Below, piece by piece: positions 42,022 to 49,957 of a stretch of DNA of 64,000 nt. The notes below the pieces were generated by a model that was not told the origin of the DNA, did not search any database, and saw only the letters and a list, made by a program, of their open reading frames with translations. The stretch is taken from the NCBI RefSeq assembly GCF_000331305.1, contig NZ_KB217481.1, positions 94,765 to 158,764 on the forward strand, read 5' to 3'. Numbering within the stretch: position 1 is the stretch's first letter; each line of letters starts with the position of its first letter. The DNA is from Calothrix sp. PCC 7103. GTDB taxonomy: Bacteria; Cyanobacteriota; Cyanobacteriia; Cyanobacteriales; Nostocaceae. Position numbers and translations under genes: made by a program.

Positions 42022-42048
42022 ATCCAAAATAAAAGACGCATAAGCGTC
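42022..42048 (-). terminator. Intrinsic terminator after the WGR gene
   Basis: On the minus strand GACGC, a four-base loop (TTAT) and GCGTC are followed by TTTTATTTTGGAT. It lies 35 bases past the WGR stop. Confidence 0.6.
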
Positions 42049-42082
42049 GTATTAAAATGTAGCTCTGCACCTTATTATTTAA

Positions 42083-42583
42083 TTAATCCCAAAAATCTTC
42101 AGTTAGCGACTTTAAAGAGTATGTTTTATTCTTTAAATACATTTCTAGTTTCTGCTGTTGATGTGAAATACGCAACGTATTCTGAAACAAACTACTTAAA
42201 TTAAATTTCATACCAGTTGGTGAAGGTACAATTTTTAAAAACTCATTAGCAGAATTAGCAAACTCGCTACTTTCAGTATTACCTGTAGTCACTAACTGCT
42301 CAATTTTTGAAAGCAGTTTGAGCGCTTGTTTTATCTCTTCTAGCTCCAGAGTTTTAATTTCTCGCTGGGTTTGTACATAGCCCTTCTTTGCTTTCTCTGC
42401 AACAAGCAAGGCTAATTTTACTTTGGCGTGAGTTTGGGAATTTAAGATGTGTACTTTGCTTTGGGCTTTGTAACCAACTCTGCCCCACTGGACGACTAAA
42501 TCGCCTGAATTGTTTACGATACCTGACCAAAATTTGTTGCTGTTCGATTGGGTGTCTACGTAAATTAAATAGATTTCTTCCAT
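42083..42583 (-). CDS. WGR-domain protein, 166 aa
   Basis: Residues 1-80 are a WGR domain: YLIYVDTQSNSNKFWSGIV, then GDLVVQWGRVGYKAQSKVHI with the W-G-R triad, and KLALLVAEKAKKGYVQT. In other proteins WGR domains bind DNA or RNA, notably in poly(ADP-ribose) polymerases and MolR-type regulators. The second half is helical and of unknown role, ending SLTEDFWD. It lies about 110 bases downstream of the AAA+ gene on the same strand. Confidence 0.85.
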   Translation of the reverse strand: MEEIYLIYVDTQSNSNKFWSGIVNNSGDLVVQWGRVGYKAQSKVHILNSQTHAKVKLALLVAEKAKKGYVQTQREIKTLELEEIKQALKLLSKIEQLVTTGNTESSEFANSANEFLKIVPSPTGMKFNLSSLFQNTLRISHQQQKLEMYLKNKTYSLKSLTEDFWD

Positions 42584-42661
42584 ATCCTACTACCCATAAT
42601 AAGTGTGAAATAAGCGTGAAGAATTTATGATATCCCCGTATCTTCTACATACTTTTAAGCA

Positions 42662-42684
42662 AGGCGCCCATTTTAAGAGCGCCT
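42662..42684 (-). terminator. AGGCGC/GCGCCT hairpin between the AAA+ and WGR genes
   Basis: AGGCGC (42662-42667) pairs with GCGCCT (42679-42684) just after the AAA+ stop. No long T tract follows, so it may reduce rather than stop transcription. Confidence 0.35.
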
Positions 42685-42696
42685 GGTAATACTGAA

Positions 42697-44334
42697 TTAA
42701 TTGAAATCCATATTGACTTTATAGCTAGTTTTCTCTGGCTGGACGTGCTTAATAGTTGATGCAGGTCTTGCTGTAGCCGCCCATTTCTCCATATGCTCAA
42801 TTTTTGTTGAGTCTTGTATCGCCAGAGGAACAATACTTTTGCGAGCTTTTTGTAAATCCGCTAGTGTAACTTTTTGAGGGCGCCCTTCATCAAAAGCGAT
42901 TAGAGATGCTTCGGATGCAAGGTTTTCAAGTTCGGCGCCTGAAAATTTATCCGCGTCTGCCGCCACTGCTTCAATATATTCTTGTTCCACATCAGAACAA
43001 CCAAACCTGACTAAATGCTTAGTGAGTATTTCTACTCTCTCTTGTTCTGTCGGTAGCGCAACATAGAATATTTCGTCAAAACGACCTTTACGTTTAAACT
43101 CGCTTGGAAGTTCTGCTACGTTGTTAGCAGTTGCGATAATAAACACTCCTTCTTTACTTTCTGACATGAAAGTAAGTATCATGCCTAATATTCGCTGGCT
43201 TACTCCAGAAGTATCACCACTCCCTGATAACGCTTTTTCAACTTCGTCCAACCAAAGTATACAAGGTGCTATTGCTTCGGCAGTTTTGAGCGCGCGCTTG
43301 ACGTTAGCTTCACTTTCTCCTACCAAACTACCTAGCATTGATGCAAGGTCAAGCTGCAACAAAGGTAAATTTAATATCTTTGCTGTTGTTTTGGCGACCA
43401 ATGACTTACCTGTACCTGGTGGTCCAGCAAGCAACATACCTTTAGGTTTGGGTAAGTTATAGTTTCTCGCTTCTTGATTAAAAAGTCGGCGCCTTTTGTG
43501 TAACCACTCTCTCAAAATATCAAGCCCACCGAAATCAATGTCAGATGGTTCAGCAAGCTCGATTTGCATTTGTGCAAGTATTCGCGTCTTATACTGAACT
43601 GCGGCATTTATTAAATCTCGGTCAACTGTAATTGTGTTTCCGTTTCTTTTTTTGCGACAGTTTAAGCGCATAAAATCGCCTATTTCTTCCAAGGTTAAAC
43701 CTAATAAAGCTCTGCCTAACTCTTCAATATCATCGCTGTTTAGTTTAAGCAGCAATTTTATATCCTTACATGCTGCTGATTCTGTTATAAAGCTAATGTA
43801 CTCGTTGAAGTGGTTTACGACTTTTTCAATAGTCGGCAACTGCATTTCGCAGTACGGTATTAACCTTACTAGACTTTCGTCCAGTTTGATGTTTTGACCA
43901 AGTATTATTAACCTCTTGTCGGTGGGCTTCAAATCGAAGCACAAATTTTTGACTTTTGAAGCTATTTCAACCGAGTGCCGAGAGCCTCCATCAATAAATG
44001 GCGCGATGTCACTGATTATAAAAACAGCTTTCTTATTTTTGTCGCATTTCTGTATGTAGTCGAATATATATAGTAGAGGTTCGATGTTTGGCGGGTTTTT
44101 GAATTCAGGACACTCTTGGAGAACTAGCCCGTTATCTTCAGCAATTGCTACCTTTTTCAAGGTTCCGTACCCTATGTTCCAAATATATGTCTCTGATTTA
44201 AGCTTACTCAGAAATTCATCTCTAAGCCGCAGTAAGACATTTGACTGTTCCGGCGCCAGCACATCCAACGCAACGACGGGTATTTGGGATTTAAGGTAGT
44301 CAGATATTTCAGAAATGTCAATTGAAGCGCGCAT
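42697..44334 (-). CDS. AAA+ ATPase of the Ycf46 type
   Basis: The 545-residue protein has an N-terminal helical region of about 260 residues and one AAA+ module: NLPKPKGMLLAGPPGTGKSL (Walker A), CILWLDEVEKALSGSGDTSG (Walker B with D-E), IIATANNVAELPSEFKRKGR and FDEIFYVALPTEQER (second region of homology with arginine finger). A helical lid with FSGAELENLASEASLIAFDE follows. This layout is that of Ycf46, the AAA+ protein of cyanobacteria and plastids. It ends KVNMDFN. Genes for DUF2997 and DUF1257 (Ycf35) lie directly upstream, the usual company of Ycf46. Confidence 0.85.
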   Translation of the reverse strand: MRASIDISEISDYLKSQIPVVALDVLAPEQSNVLLRLRDEFLSKLKSETYIWNIGYGTLKKVAIAEDNGLVLQECPEFKNPPNIEPLLYIFDYIQKCDKNKKAVFIISDIAPFIDGGSRHSVEIASKVKNLCFDLKPTDKRLIILGQNIKLDESLVRLIPYCEMQLPTIEKVVNHFNEYISFITESAACKDIKLLLKLNSDDIEELGRALLGLTLEEIGDFMRLNCRKKRNGNTITVDRDLINAAVQYKTRILAQMQIELAEPSDIDFGGLDILREWLHKRRRLFNQEARNYNLPKPKGMLLAGPPGTGKSLVAKTTAKILNLPLLQLDLASMLGSLVGESEANVKRALKTAEAIAPCILWLDEVEKALSGSGDTSGVSQRILGMILTFMSESKEGVFIIATANNVAELPSEFKRKGRFDEIFYVALPTEQERVEILTKHLVRFGCSDVEQEYIEAVAADADKFSGAELENLASEASLIAFDEGRPQKVTLADLQKARKSIVPLAIQDSTKIEHMEKWAATARPASTIKHVQPEKTSYKVNMDFN

Positions 44335-44367
44335 ATTAGTAAATATTTGGTTATTTTAACTTTGGTT

Positions 44368-44384
44368 GGGGAGTTAAACTCCCC
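44368..44384. promoter_or_regulatory. Perfect palindrome between the DUF2997 and AAA+ genes
   Basis: GGGGAGTTAAACTCCCC is a 17-base perfect inverted repeat in the 62-base gap. It could be an operator or an RNA processing hairpin; there is no T tract on the minus strand. Confidence 0.45.
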
Positions 44385-44396
44385 TTGCGTTTTGCG

Positions 44397-44600
44397 TTAG
44401 TAACGTACTCTGTTTTGAAGAGTGTTATGGTTTCTTGTCAGCCGCTGTTCTTCGTATTCAGGCTTGTATTCACGCTCGACTACTACACCAAGAGCATTTT
44501 CAAAAGGTTGAGTAGCAGCAGTACATCCGGCGCCATTAAACCCGACAGCCTCTATCTTTACTTTGCCAGTTTCGGAGTCAAAAATAATTTCAATTTCCAT
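44397..44600 (-). CDS. DUF2997 protein, 67 aa
   Basis: The small protein starts MEIEIIFDSETGKVKIEAVG, followed by the conserved FNGAGCTAATQPFENALGVV and a basic/acidic tail (EREYKPEYEEQRL). G-x-x-C-x-x-x-T/A-x-P-x-E-x-A-L-G is the DUF2997 signature. It stands two bases after the DUF1257 stop and just before the AAA+ gene. DUF2997, DUF1257 and a Ycf46-type ATPase occur together in many bacteria, which suggests one complex. Confidence 0.85.
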   Translation of the reverse strand: MEIEIIFDSETGKVKIEAVGFNGAGCTAATQPFENALGVVVEREYKPEYEEQRLTRNHNTLQNRVRY

Positions 44601-44602
44601 GA

Positions 44603-45046
44603 TTATCTCCTTGCAAATTGCTGTTGTTGCTGAACACTAACACGTAACGTTGTGGTGCTACCTATTCGGGTTTCTTGTTGGATAGTGGCGCCCATTTCAG
44701 CAGCCACTTTTCTGCAAATCTGAATACCGTATTCAGTTGTTAATTTATTGACAAAATTTCTGCCTAGTCCTTGTCCAGGTGCGGCAGCACCATTTCTAAC
44801 ATCGTACTCAGATATAATGGTGTCGTAGCTTTCACCGTTCCAGTGAAAGCCCAGGTCATTACTGTAATTTGCTATTTGATGGCGCCGGACAATTATATGG
44901 GCAGTTGTGCTTCTTTTATCTCCCATATATCCATATAGACTTACGGGAGTTTCATGAACTTCAGGGTGGAACCCCATTGTTTCTAAAGCTGCTACTAAAC
45001 AGCTTTTATCTGTTAATTTTGTTTGGACACTAGTAAAATGTGACAT
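44603..45046 (-). CDS. DUF1257 (Ycf35) protein
   Basis: MSHFTSVQTKLTDKSCLVAA and LETMGFHPEVHE are the standard DUF1257 opening (M-S-H-F-x-x-x-x-x-x-x-x-D, L-x-x-x-G). The middle has DLGFHWNGESYDTIISEYD and the end VAAEMGATIQQETRIGSTTT LR with the family's R-V-x-V close. Length (147) is typical. It leads the DUF2997-AAA+ unit. The function of Ycf35 is not firmly known; it is conserved in plastid genomes. Confidence 0.88.
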   Translation of the reverse strand: MSHFTSVQTKLTDKSCLVAALETMGFHPEVHETPVSLYGYMGDKRSTTAHIIVRRHQIANYSNDLGFHWNGESYDTIISEYDVRNGAAAPGQGLGRNFVNKLTTEYGIQICRKVAAEMGATIQQETRIGSTTTLRVSVQQQQQFARR

Positions 45047-45225
45047 ATTTGTTATTTAGTAGTAAATTCAGGAGGGGATTTTAGAATAAATTGAGTGGGA
45101 AGAATGTTTTTGTATGTTTTCCACTTAGCTAAAGCAAATCGAACCTCATTAGTCCTGTTTACGTCGCTTACACTTGTATGATACTGAGCAATAGCCTCTA
45201 ATCGTTATCTCAATGTCGTCCTGAA

Positions 45226-45594
45226 TCATGCAGCAGCAAACTCGGTATAAAACATTGGATAAAGTGCGGGCGCCACTTCCTCTTTTGGCTGCCTTTCCTT
45301 GATTTTATACAAAGCTTGTAAACGGCTTAGAAAATCTTCGCCAACACCGTAGCCAAGATATTCTTCACCAAATGTTAAATCTGCATTTGCCATACTTACC
45401 TGATATTCTGCACCATTCCAATGCAAAACTACACCAGCCTTTATACCTCGTTTGGTAGATTCATATTTGGGCACCACAATTACGTTAATGCCTTCGTAAA
45501 CTTCAGGGCTATAACCCATTCGATTAAGTGCAGCAACAATCAATGTTTGATTGACTAAGCCTAGTTGATGTGAAGTGTACTTGCTCATGTTCAT
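45226..45594 (-). CDS. Second, diverged DUF1257 protein
   Basis: The order is the same as in the previous gene: SKYTSHQLGLVNQTLIVAAL, NRMGYSPEVYE, VVLHWNGAEYQVSMANADL and YLGYGVGEDFLSRLQALY. It ends with a short, different tail (YPMFYTEFAAA). About 122 residues. The two copies probably come from a duplication followed by divergence. The 178-base gap to the first copy has no other feature. The start context is AAGGGATGAAC. Confidence 0.8.
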   Translation of the reverse strand: MNMSKYTSHQLGLVNQTLIVAALNRMGYSPEVYEGINVIVVPKYESTKRGIKAGVVLHWNGAEYQVSMANADLTFGEEYLGYGVGEDFLSRLQALYKIKERQPKEEVAPALYPMFYTEFAAA

Positions 45595-45654
45595 CCCTTC
45601 TATATTTGTTGGTTGATTAATTGATACCGTTATCTAGGCGCCCAAACAATTTGT

Positions 45655-45846
45655 TTAACTTCCTTTACCCGCCAAATAAGACACTACTGCTTTACAGCAT
45701 TCTTTTAAGGAACGGCGCCGAATCGTTTCTCCCGAAGCTTTTAATATTGCGTGATAATTTCCCTCTTCAACACATTGTTGAAATGTTGCAACATCTACAA
45801 ATATTTCGTTTGCAGTTTCTACAGAAATTGCGTTACCCCAAGCCAT
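45655..45846 (-). CDS. Hypothetical protein, 63 aa
   Basis: ATG 45846 is preferred because TTAAGGAGAT precedes it. The protein reads MAWGNAISVETANEIFVDV, then FQQCVEEGNYHAILKASGET and ECCKAVVSYLAGKGS. A small helical protein; no family is recognised. Its ribosome site overlaps the stop of the DUF3150-like gene, so the two are coupled. Confidence 0.6.
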   Translation of the reverse strand: MAWGNAISVETANEIFVDVATFQQCVEEGNYHAILKASGETIRRRSLKECCKAVVSYLAGKGS

Positions 45847-45856
45847 GATTATCTCC

Positions 45857-46900
45857 TTAATCCCAATCAATATTCATAGCTGTCTGCTTCCCAATACCCA
45901 TACCATCAGTTGAAATCATCTCTTTTAGGGCTGCTTGGTCATTGAGTAGCTTCACCTTGATGGCGTTCATCGTCTGTTGTAGATGCGATTTATCGGCACC
46001 TTTTTCAGTACCTTGCTCTGCTGTTACCATCGCTTCTTCAAGGCTTTTCATTAAACCTTGAATATTTTCACTAGCTTTGGGAGAAGCGTTACTTAAGAGG
46101 ACTTGAATGCTTTGCATATGCTTTTTCAACTTGTTCTCGAAGAGTTTGGGTTTTCTACCTGGCTCCCACTCAGATAGCTCTTTCAAAAGAGTTGACGCAA
46201 TTTCTTCAGCGCCTTGTGTTGCTGCTTCAATCAACCGTTGCTGGAAAGTTTCGTCATAATTTTTTATGAACGACTCGATTTGTTGCAAGCACTCTGCCTG
46301 TTCCTCGCTCAATTGATCTTTGATTGACGGGATAATTACAGGGCGCCCAATCTCAATAACGAGAAACTCTTCAACATCATCTAAAGTTGGGAAAGCTTGC
46401 AGAAGGTCTGTTTTAACTTCCTCTCGCTTTTTCTCTTCCAAACTCCAAGTCTGTAAATTCAGAAATTCCTCAATTCTTGCTTCGTAGTCAGCAAGACCAG
46501 ATTCATACTCTTGCCTAAGCTTTTCTCTCAGGCTAGGCGCCAAATTATCGCGCAAATCTAACAACTGCGACCAAACTAGCGGTGCCATATCAATATTACA
46601 TACGAGGTCGCCTTTATCAGCAACACACCAGTCTGACAAAGACTTTAACGCTTGTCGAATTTTAGATGCCGCCTCTTCAAGCGACTTGAAAACTTTGATT
46701 CCACGTAAATTTACCTCGCTTTTCTTGGCGCCTACCAAGTCAGAGGTTTGTAGAACTTGACTCCACTTGGGAGAGTTGGACTTTGTAGCATTTTTAATCC
46801 TTACACGGAATCTTATACGTGTTTTACTCATTTGCTCGAAGTCGTGTTTATAAACTTCGGCATCCTTCAAAAAGCTCGGACGTTCTAAGGCTTGTGTCAT
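45857..46900 (-). CDS. DUF3150-like protein, 347 aa
   Basis: Start set at MTQALERPSFLKDAEVYKHD (46900); the longer frame from 46981 is not coding-like. The N-terminal half has RFRVRIKNATKSNSPKWSQV, GAKKSEVNLRGIKVFKSLEE and IRQALKSLSDWCV, matching DUF3150 proteins of cyanobacteria and plasmids. The second half is helical with coiled-coil stretches. It ends AMNIDWD, close to the KVNMDFN tail of the AAA+ protein. DUF3150 genes often sit near AAA+ ATPases. It heads the 46.9-42 kb minus-strand block. A hairpin at 46931-46956 lies in its leader. Confidence 0.6.
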   Translation of the reverse strand: MTQALERPSFLKDAEVYKHDFEQMSKTRIRFRVRIKNATKSNSPKWSQVLQTSDLVGAKKSEVNLRGIKVFKSLEEAASKIRQALKSLSDWCVADKGDLVCNIDMAPLVWSQLLDLRDNLAPSLREKLRQEYESGLADYEARIEEFLNLQTWSLEEKKREEVKTDLLQAFPTLDDVEEFLVIEIGRPVIIPSIKDQLSEEQAECLQQIESFIKNYDETFQQRLIEAATQGAEEIASTLLKELSEWEPGRKPKLFENKLKKHMQSIQVLLSNASPKASENIQGLMKSLEEAMVTAEQGTEKGADKSHLQQTMNAIKVKLLNDQAALKEMISTDGMGIGKQTAMNIDWD

Positions 46901-47142
46901 ACAATATATGATGATCTTTTTTATTGTCGCCCTGCTCTTACAAAAGAGTGGGGCATTTATTTTTCCGCCTAAACCGCGCAACGCGCGTCAACCTCCCACA
47001 AGTTCTATATTACACACGTGTCCGCAAAAAGTCAACTTTGCGGACAAATAGATTCATTTGCGTGCAAAGCGTTGATTTTGTCGTTGAAAGCGGGTAGTAT
47101 TGACTGGTAAATTAGTAAATAAACTCAAAAACTCACGATTAT

Positions 47143-47640
47143 ATGGAGGATTCTAAAAATAGTGAAAAAAGCTCTGATGATAGGATTAGTTTCAGGGATA
47201 GCGATATTGTGGACTATGTGTCATCGAGATCAGATCGCCGCCACTTAGCAACGCGCGCTATGCTGCATAAGTATATGTGGCTAATGCAAGAGACTAAAAA
47301 ATATGCCCCTTTTGATTTTTCGTCGAAAGAGGCGTTAGCGATTTATGAGGGTAGTGAGGCATCAAGTCTAGGGATTGAGGTAGACCCTGACGAGATTCCG
47401 TTCTATTACACTAAAATCCTTGCGAAACTTAGGCGCACAGGTAGACACCTGGAGTTAGGAGTTGATTACGCGGCCTTGGAGACTAAGTTAAGGGAACTGG
47501 CGCCTGTTCAGGTGTGCGCTCTTATAGATTCTCTTGAGCAACTACATAAAAAGCTGAACTCTCAAGTATTGAGTGATAGCAGGGTTGAAGATAAATTTAT
47601 TGAAGAGTTTAGAATAGTTGGATTAATAAAGGAAGCTTAA
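47143..47640 (+). CDS. Hypothetical protein, 165 aa
   Basis: The N-terminus is acidic and probably disordered (MEDSKNSEKSSDDRISF). The rest is helical (RRHLATRAMLHKYMWLMQET; VQVCALIDSLEQLHKKL). No family is recognised. It is divergent from the DUF3150 block across a 240-base promoter region and converges with the gene ending at 47637, the two stops overlapping. Confidence 0.6.
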   Translation: MEDSKNSEKSSDDRISFRDSDIVDYVSSRSDRRHLATRAMLHKYMWLMQETKKYAPFDFSSKEALAIYEGSEASSLGIEVDPDEIPFYYTKILAKLRRTGRHLELGVDYAALETKLRELAPVQVCALIDSLEQLHKKLNSQVLSDSRVEDKFIEEFRIVGLIKEA

Positions 47641-47885
47641 GTATTTTGGTTTAGCTTCAAATAGATAAGTATAATAACATCATCATGCGTACAATCCGTA
47701 TAAGCGTCACCATTAGCGCATATGCGATGTTTTACTATTTTAATTTTCCCTTCGTATTCTAAAGCTTTTGCGGCATTATAAGCGTCCCACATAGAAATTT
47801 TGCAAAAGTCGATTAACCTAGAAATCCCGATTAAATCTTCGGTTTTATTGTTGATTAAATATTCTAATATTTTGTCATTTATCAT
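47637..47885 (-). CDS. Small protein, possible winged helix, 82 aa
   Basis: ILEYLINNKTEDLIGISRLI, DFCKISMWDAYNAAKALEYE and GKIKIVKHRI follow the helix, helix, recognition helix, wing order of small winged-helix proteins. The tail is acidic and hydrophobic (DVIILIYLKLNQ). The assignment is by pattern only. Confidence 0.45.
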   Translation of the reverse strand: MINDKILEYLINNKTEDLIGISRLIDFCKISMWDAYNAAKALEYEGKIKIVKHRICANGDAYTDCTHDDVIILIYLKLNQNT

Positions 47886-47919
47886 GCGAGGTTAGAGACG
47901 TTTAATTGGTAAATAAACT

Positions 47920-48237
47920 TTAAAGTCGCAGGTAAAGCCCAGTTTCTGACTCAAAAATTTGAATAAGCTTATCATGACTGACTAAAAAATATTGTTTGGT
48001 GATTTTGCAGTCAAAATCCTTTGCAAGCTTCCAAAATTCTATATCATATAAATCTAATTCGTTGATTTTAATGGAAACATAGTTACATTTTTTACAAGCT
48101 TTGAACCGAAATGATACATATTTGTCGTTGGCAGAGTAGCTAAAATTATAGGCGCCTACCATTACCTCAAGTCGTCGGCACCCTCCTAGTTGTGCAAAAA
48201 TTACATCTACAAAATCTGGAATGCTTTGATTGTTCAT
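47920..48237 (-). CDS. Phage/plasmid-type conserved protein, 105 aa
   Basis: FAQLGGCRRLEVMVGAYNFS, YVSFRFKACKKCNYVSIKIN and ELDLYDIEFWKLA, ending FESETGLYLRL, match a small family found on phages and mobile elements (Q-L-G-G-x-R-F-x-V-M-T-G-A-x-N-F, then I-x-L-N-x-x-D-x-Y-x-x-E-F). Its function is unknown. The start overlaps the stop of the next gene upstream by four bases. Confidence 0.65.
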   Translation of the reverse strand: MNNQSIPDFVDVIFAQLGGCRRLEVMVGAYNFSYSANDKYVSFRFKACKKCNYVSIKINELDLYDIEFWKLAKDFDCKITKQYFLVSHDKLIQIFESETGLYLRL

Positions 48238-48515
48238 ATATTACGGTTTATAAATTTAAGAATATTTTCTAGTGTCTCAGGTGTAAGCTGGAACAAAATA
48301 TTTTTAGCGTCTTGTTTGTTAAAATTAGGGTTTGTAGCGACTGTTACAAATAATTCGTATAACCATTCTTTTTCCTCTACAATGGTTTCGGGAGTGCAGG
48401 TGCCTACAGCACTTATCGCGTACTTCAGATTGTTATTTAGTTGCTCTCTGGTTATAAAGATATTGCTGCTCTCAGCAATCATTGATTGTATTTTTGAAAT
48501 GTCAAGCATAATCAT
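48234..48515 (-). CDS. Hypothetical protein, 93 aa
   Basis: The protein reads MIMLDISKIQSMIAESSNIF, is helical and ends ENILKFINRNI. It overlaps the methyltransferase gene by 14 bases and the following gene by four, so all three form a tight operon. Start may be the second methionine. No family is recognised; it could be a partner or regulator of the methyltransferase. Confidence 0.6.
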   Translation of the reverse strand: MIMLDISKIQSMIAESSNIFITREQLNNNLKYAISAVGTCTPETIVEEKEWLYELFVTVATNPNFNKQDAKNILFQLTPETLENILKFINRNI

Positions 48516-49410
48516 TAAATTTCAAAATGCAGTTGGCAATGTATTCTCCTAGCTTGGGAGGAACAGCATTGCCTATCATTTGTTCCAAGTCTGTCTTTGT
48601 TTGATTGACTTCATCAAAGTCGAACCAATCCGGAAAAGTTTGAATACTGGCTCGTTCTCTATATGTTAACGCTCGTATATTTTTATCTTGCGAAGCGTCA
48701 CCTTTGTGAGGTTGGCGCCCTTTCGGCACGGGACGGTTTACTCCTCTAATGGTGGGGCTTGGTTCGTCAATACTAAAAATCGCACGTCGTTGATAACTCC
48801 GTGGATGCCGATAATAATACTCAATTTCCAAGCTATCGCCAAAGTAATCTCTCACTGACATACAGGTTTTGGATTGATTACTTTTTAATATAGGTAAAAG
48901 TTCACCGTCTTGTCCGTTTAGTCTGCCTATACAAATAAACCTCTTTCTTTTTTGAGGGGCGCCGCAACGACTTGCATCTAAAACTGTTTCAGTCAAGCCG
49001 TAGCCAAGACTTTTGAAAATCTTTCTGGCTTGTTTATATGTTGAAGCATTTTTGCAGCGTTCCACATTTTCCATTACAAACCATTTTGGCTGCACGTGGG
49101 CAATTAGTTCAGCGTAAGAAATAGTAAGACTTGCTCGACCTAAACTTTCATTGCGCCTGCCTGCTTGACTATAATCTTGACAGGGAGGACCTCCAAGAAT
49201 TACATCGCACGCTAAGTTTTCTATAATACTAAAATTCCCTTTACTTAAATCTAAATTATATGCATGGTGATTAAAATTTTTATTGTAAACCGCAATAGCA
49301 GGCGCCCAATTATCGAACGCTGCTACAATTTCATAACCAGCATTTTGAAACCCTAACGATAAACCGCCACATCCAGCAAATACGTCAACTACTTTAAAAC
49401 TATTAATCAT
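48502..49410 (-). CDS. C5-cytosine DNA methyltransferase
   Basis: All the main motifs are present in 302 residues: VVDVFAGCGGLSLGFQNAGY (I), DVILGGPPCQDYSQAGRRNE (IV, with the catalytic PCQ cysteine), WFVMENVE (VI), QKRKRFICIG (VIII), LTYRERASIQTFPDWFDF (IX) and QMIGNAVPPKLGEYIA (X). The target-recognition region (residues about 175-235) is short. No restriction enzyme gene is next to it, so it looks like a solitary methyltransferase. Its specificity is unknown; the plasmid's iterated GGCGCC is an obvious candidate. Confidence 0.93.
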   Translation of the reverse strand: MINSFKVVDVFAGCGGLSLGFQNAGYEIVAAFDNWAPAIAVYNKNFNHHAYNLDLSKGNFSIIENLACDVILGGPPCQDYSQAGRRNESLGRASLTISYAELIAHVQPKWFVMENVERCKNASTYKQARKIFKSLGYGLTETVLDASRCGAPQKRKRFICIGRLNGQDGELLPILKSNQSKTCMSVRDYFGDSLEIEYYYRHPRSYQRRAIFSIDEPSPTIRGVNRPVPKGRQPHKGDASQDKNIRALTYRERASIQTFPDWFDFDEVNQTKTDLEQMIGNAVPPKLGEYIANCILKFNDYA

Positions 49411-49482
49411 AATTTGTCAATAATATATTAATAGATACGCAAGTTAACAAGATGCATATCTAAATGTTTATTTTTAATTGCC

Positions 49483-49653
49483 TTAATTTGTATAAAAGGT
49501 GAAGTTTAAAGCATTCTCTAGTTCTGCTAAATCGTACAGTCCGTTGTACTTAGGAAATAGTTCACGACTTAAATAGCATTTAGCAATCACAGTGCCCTTT
49601 GCTCTATTGCCTCGCACTATACCGGGATATGGGTTATAAATGATTCTTTCATA
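49483..49653 (-). pseudogene. Fragment of an unidentified gene
   Basis: The minus-strand frame reads YERIIYNPYPGIVRGNRAKG, TVIAKCYLSRELFPKYNGLY and ends LNFTFYTN, clearly coding in character, but there is no ATG and a stop lies just upstream. A GTG at 49617 would give 44 residues. The pattern R-G-x-R-x-x-G-x-x-x-x recalls the start of ASCH-type domains, which is uncertain. The rest of 49654-49957 holds nothing I can support. Confidence 0.35.
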
Positions 49654-49957
49654 TTATAGAGCGACTTATTTATATTTCAAGCAAATCAATAAAACAAACT
49701 CTAATTCAATTTTTATGAGTTTTAACTAAATGCTGGGCTTGCGTCATTACAACGTGAAATCGCTAAACTTAGAAACGCGCATTTCCCTGTCTAGATAAAA
49801 GTCTTTTGTTGGGGTTTGCCTACAGTGCTAATACAAGTCTTTAATGTAAAGCGACATCAACTCTTTTTGTTCTAGCAACTGTAAATTAAAGTTGCTTCTC
49901 AAAATTATAAATAACGGGGTTTCTGTTGAAATTTTATACATGGATTTAACTTACTGT

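Noticed and set aside
46900-46981. Longer N-terminus for the DUF3150-like protein
   Set aside because: The added part is unlike the family, and it runs through a leader hairpin; ATG 46900 gives the natural beginning.
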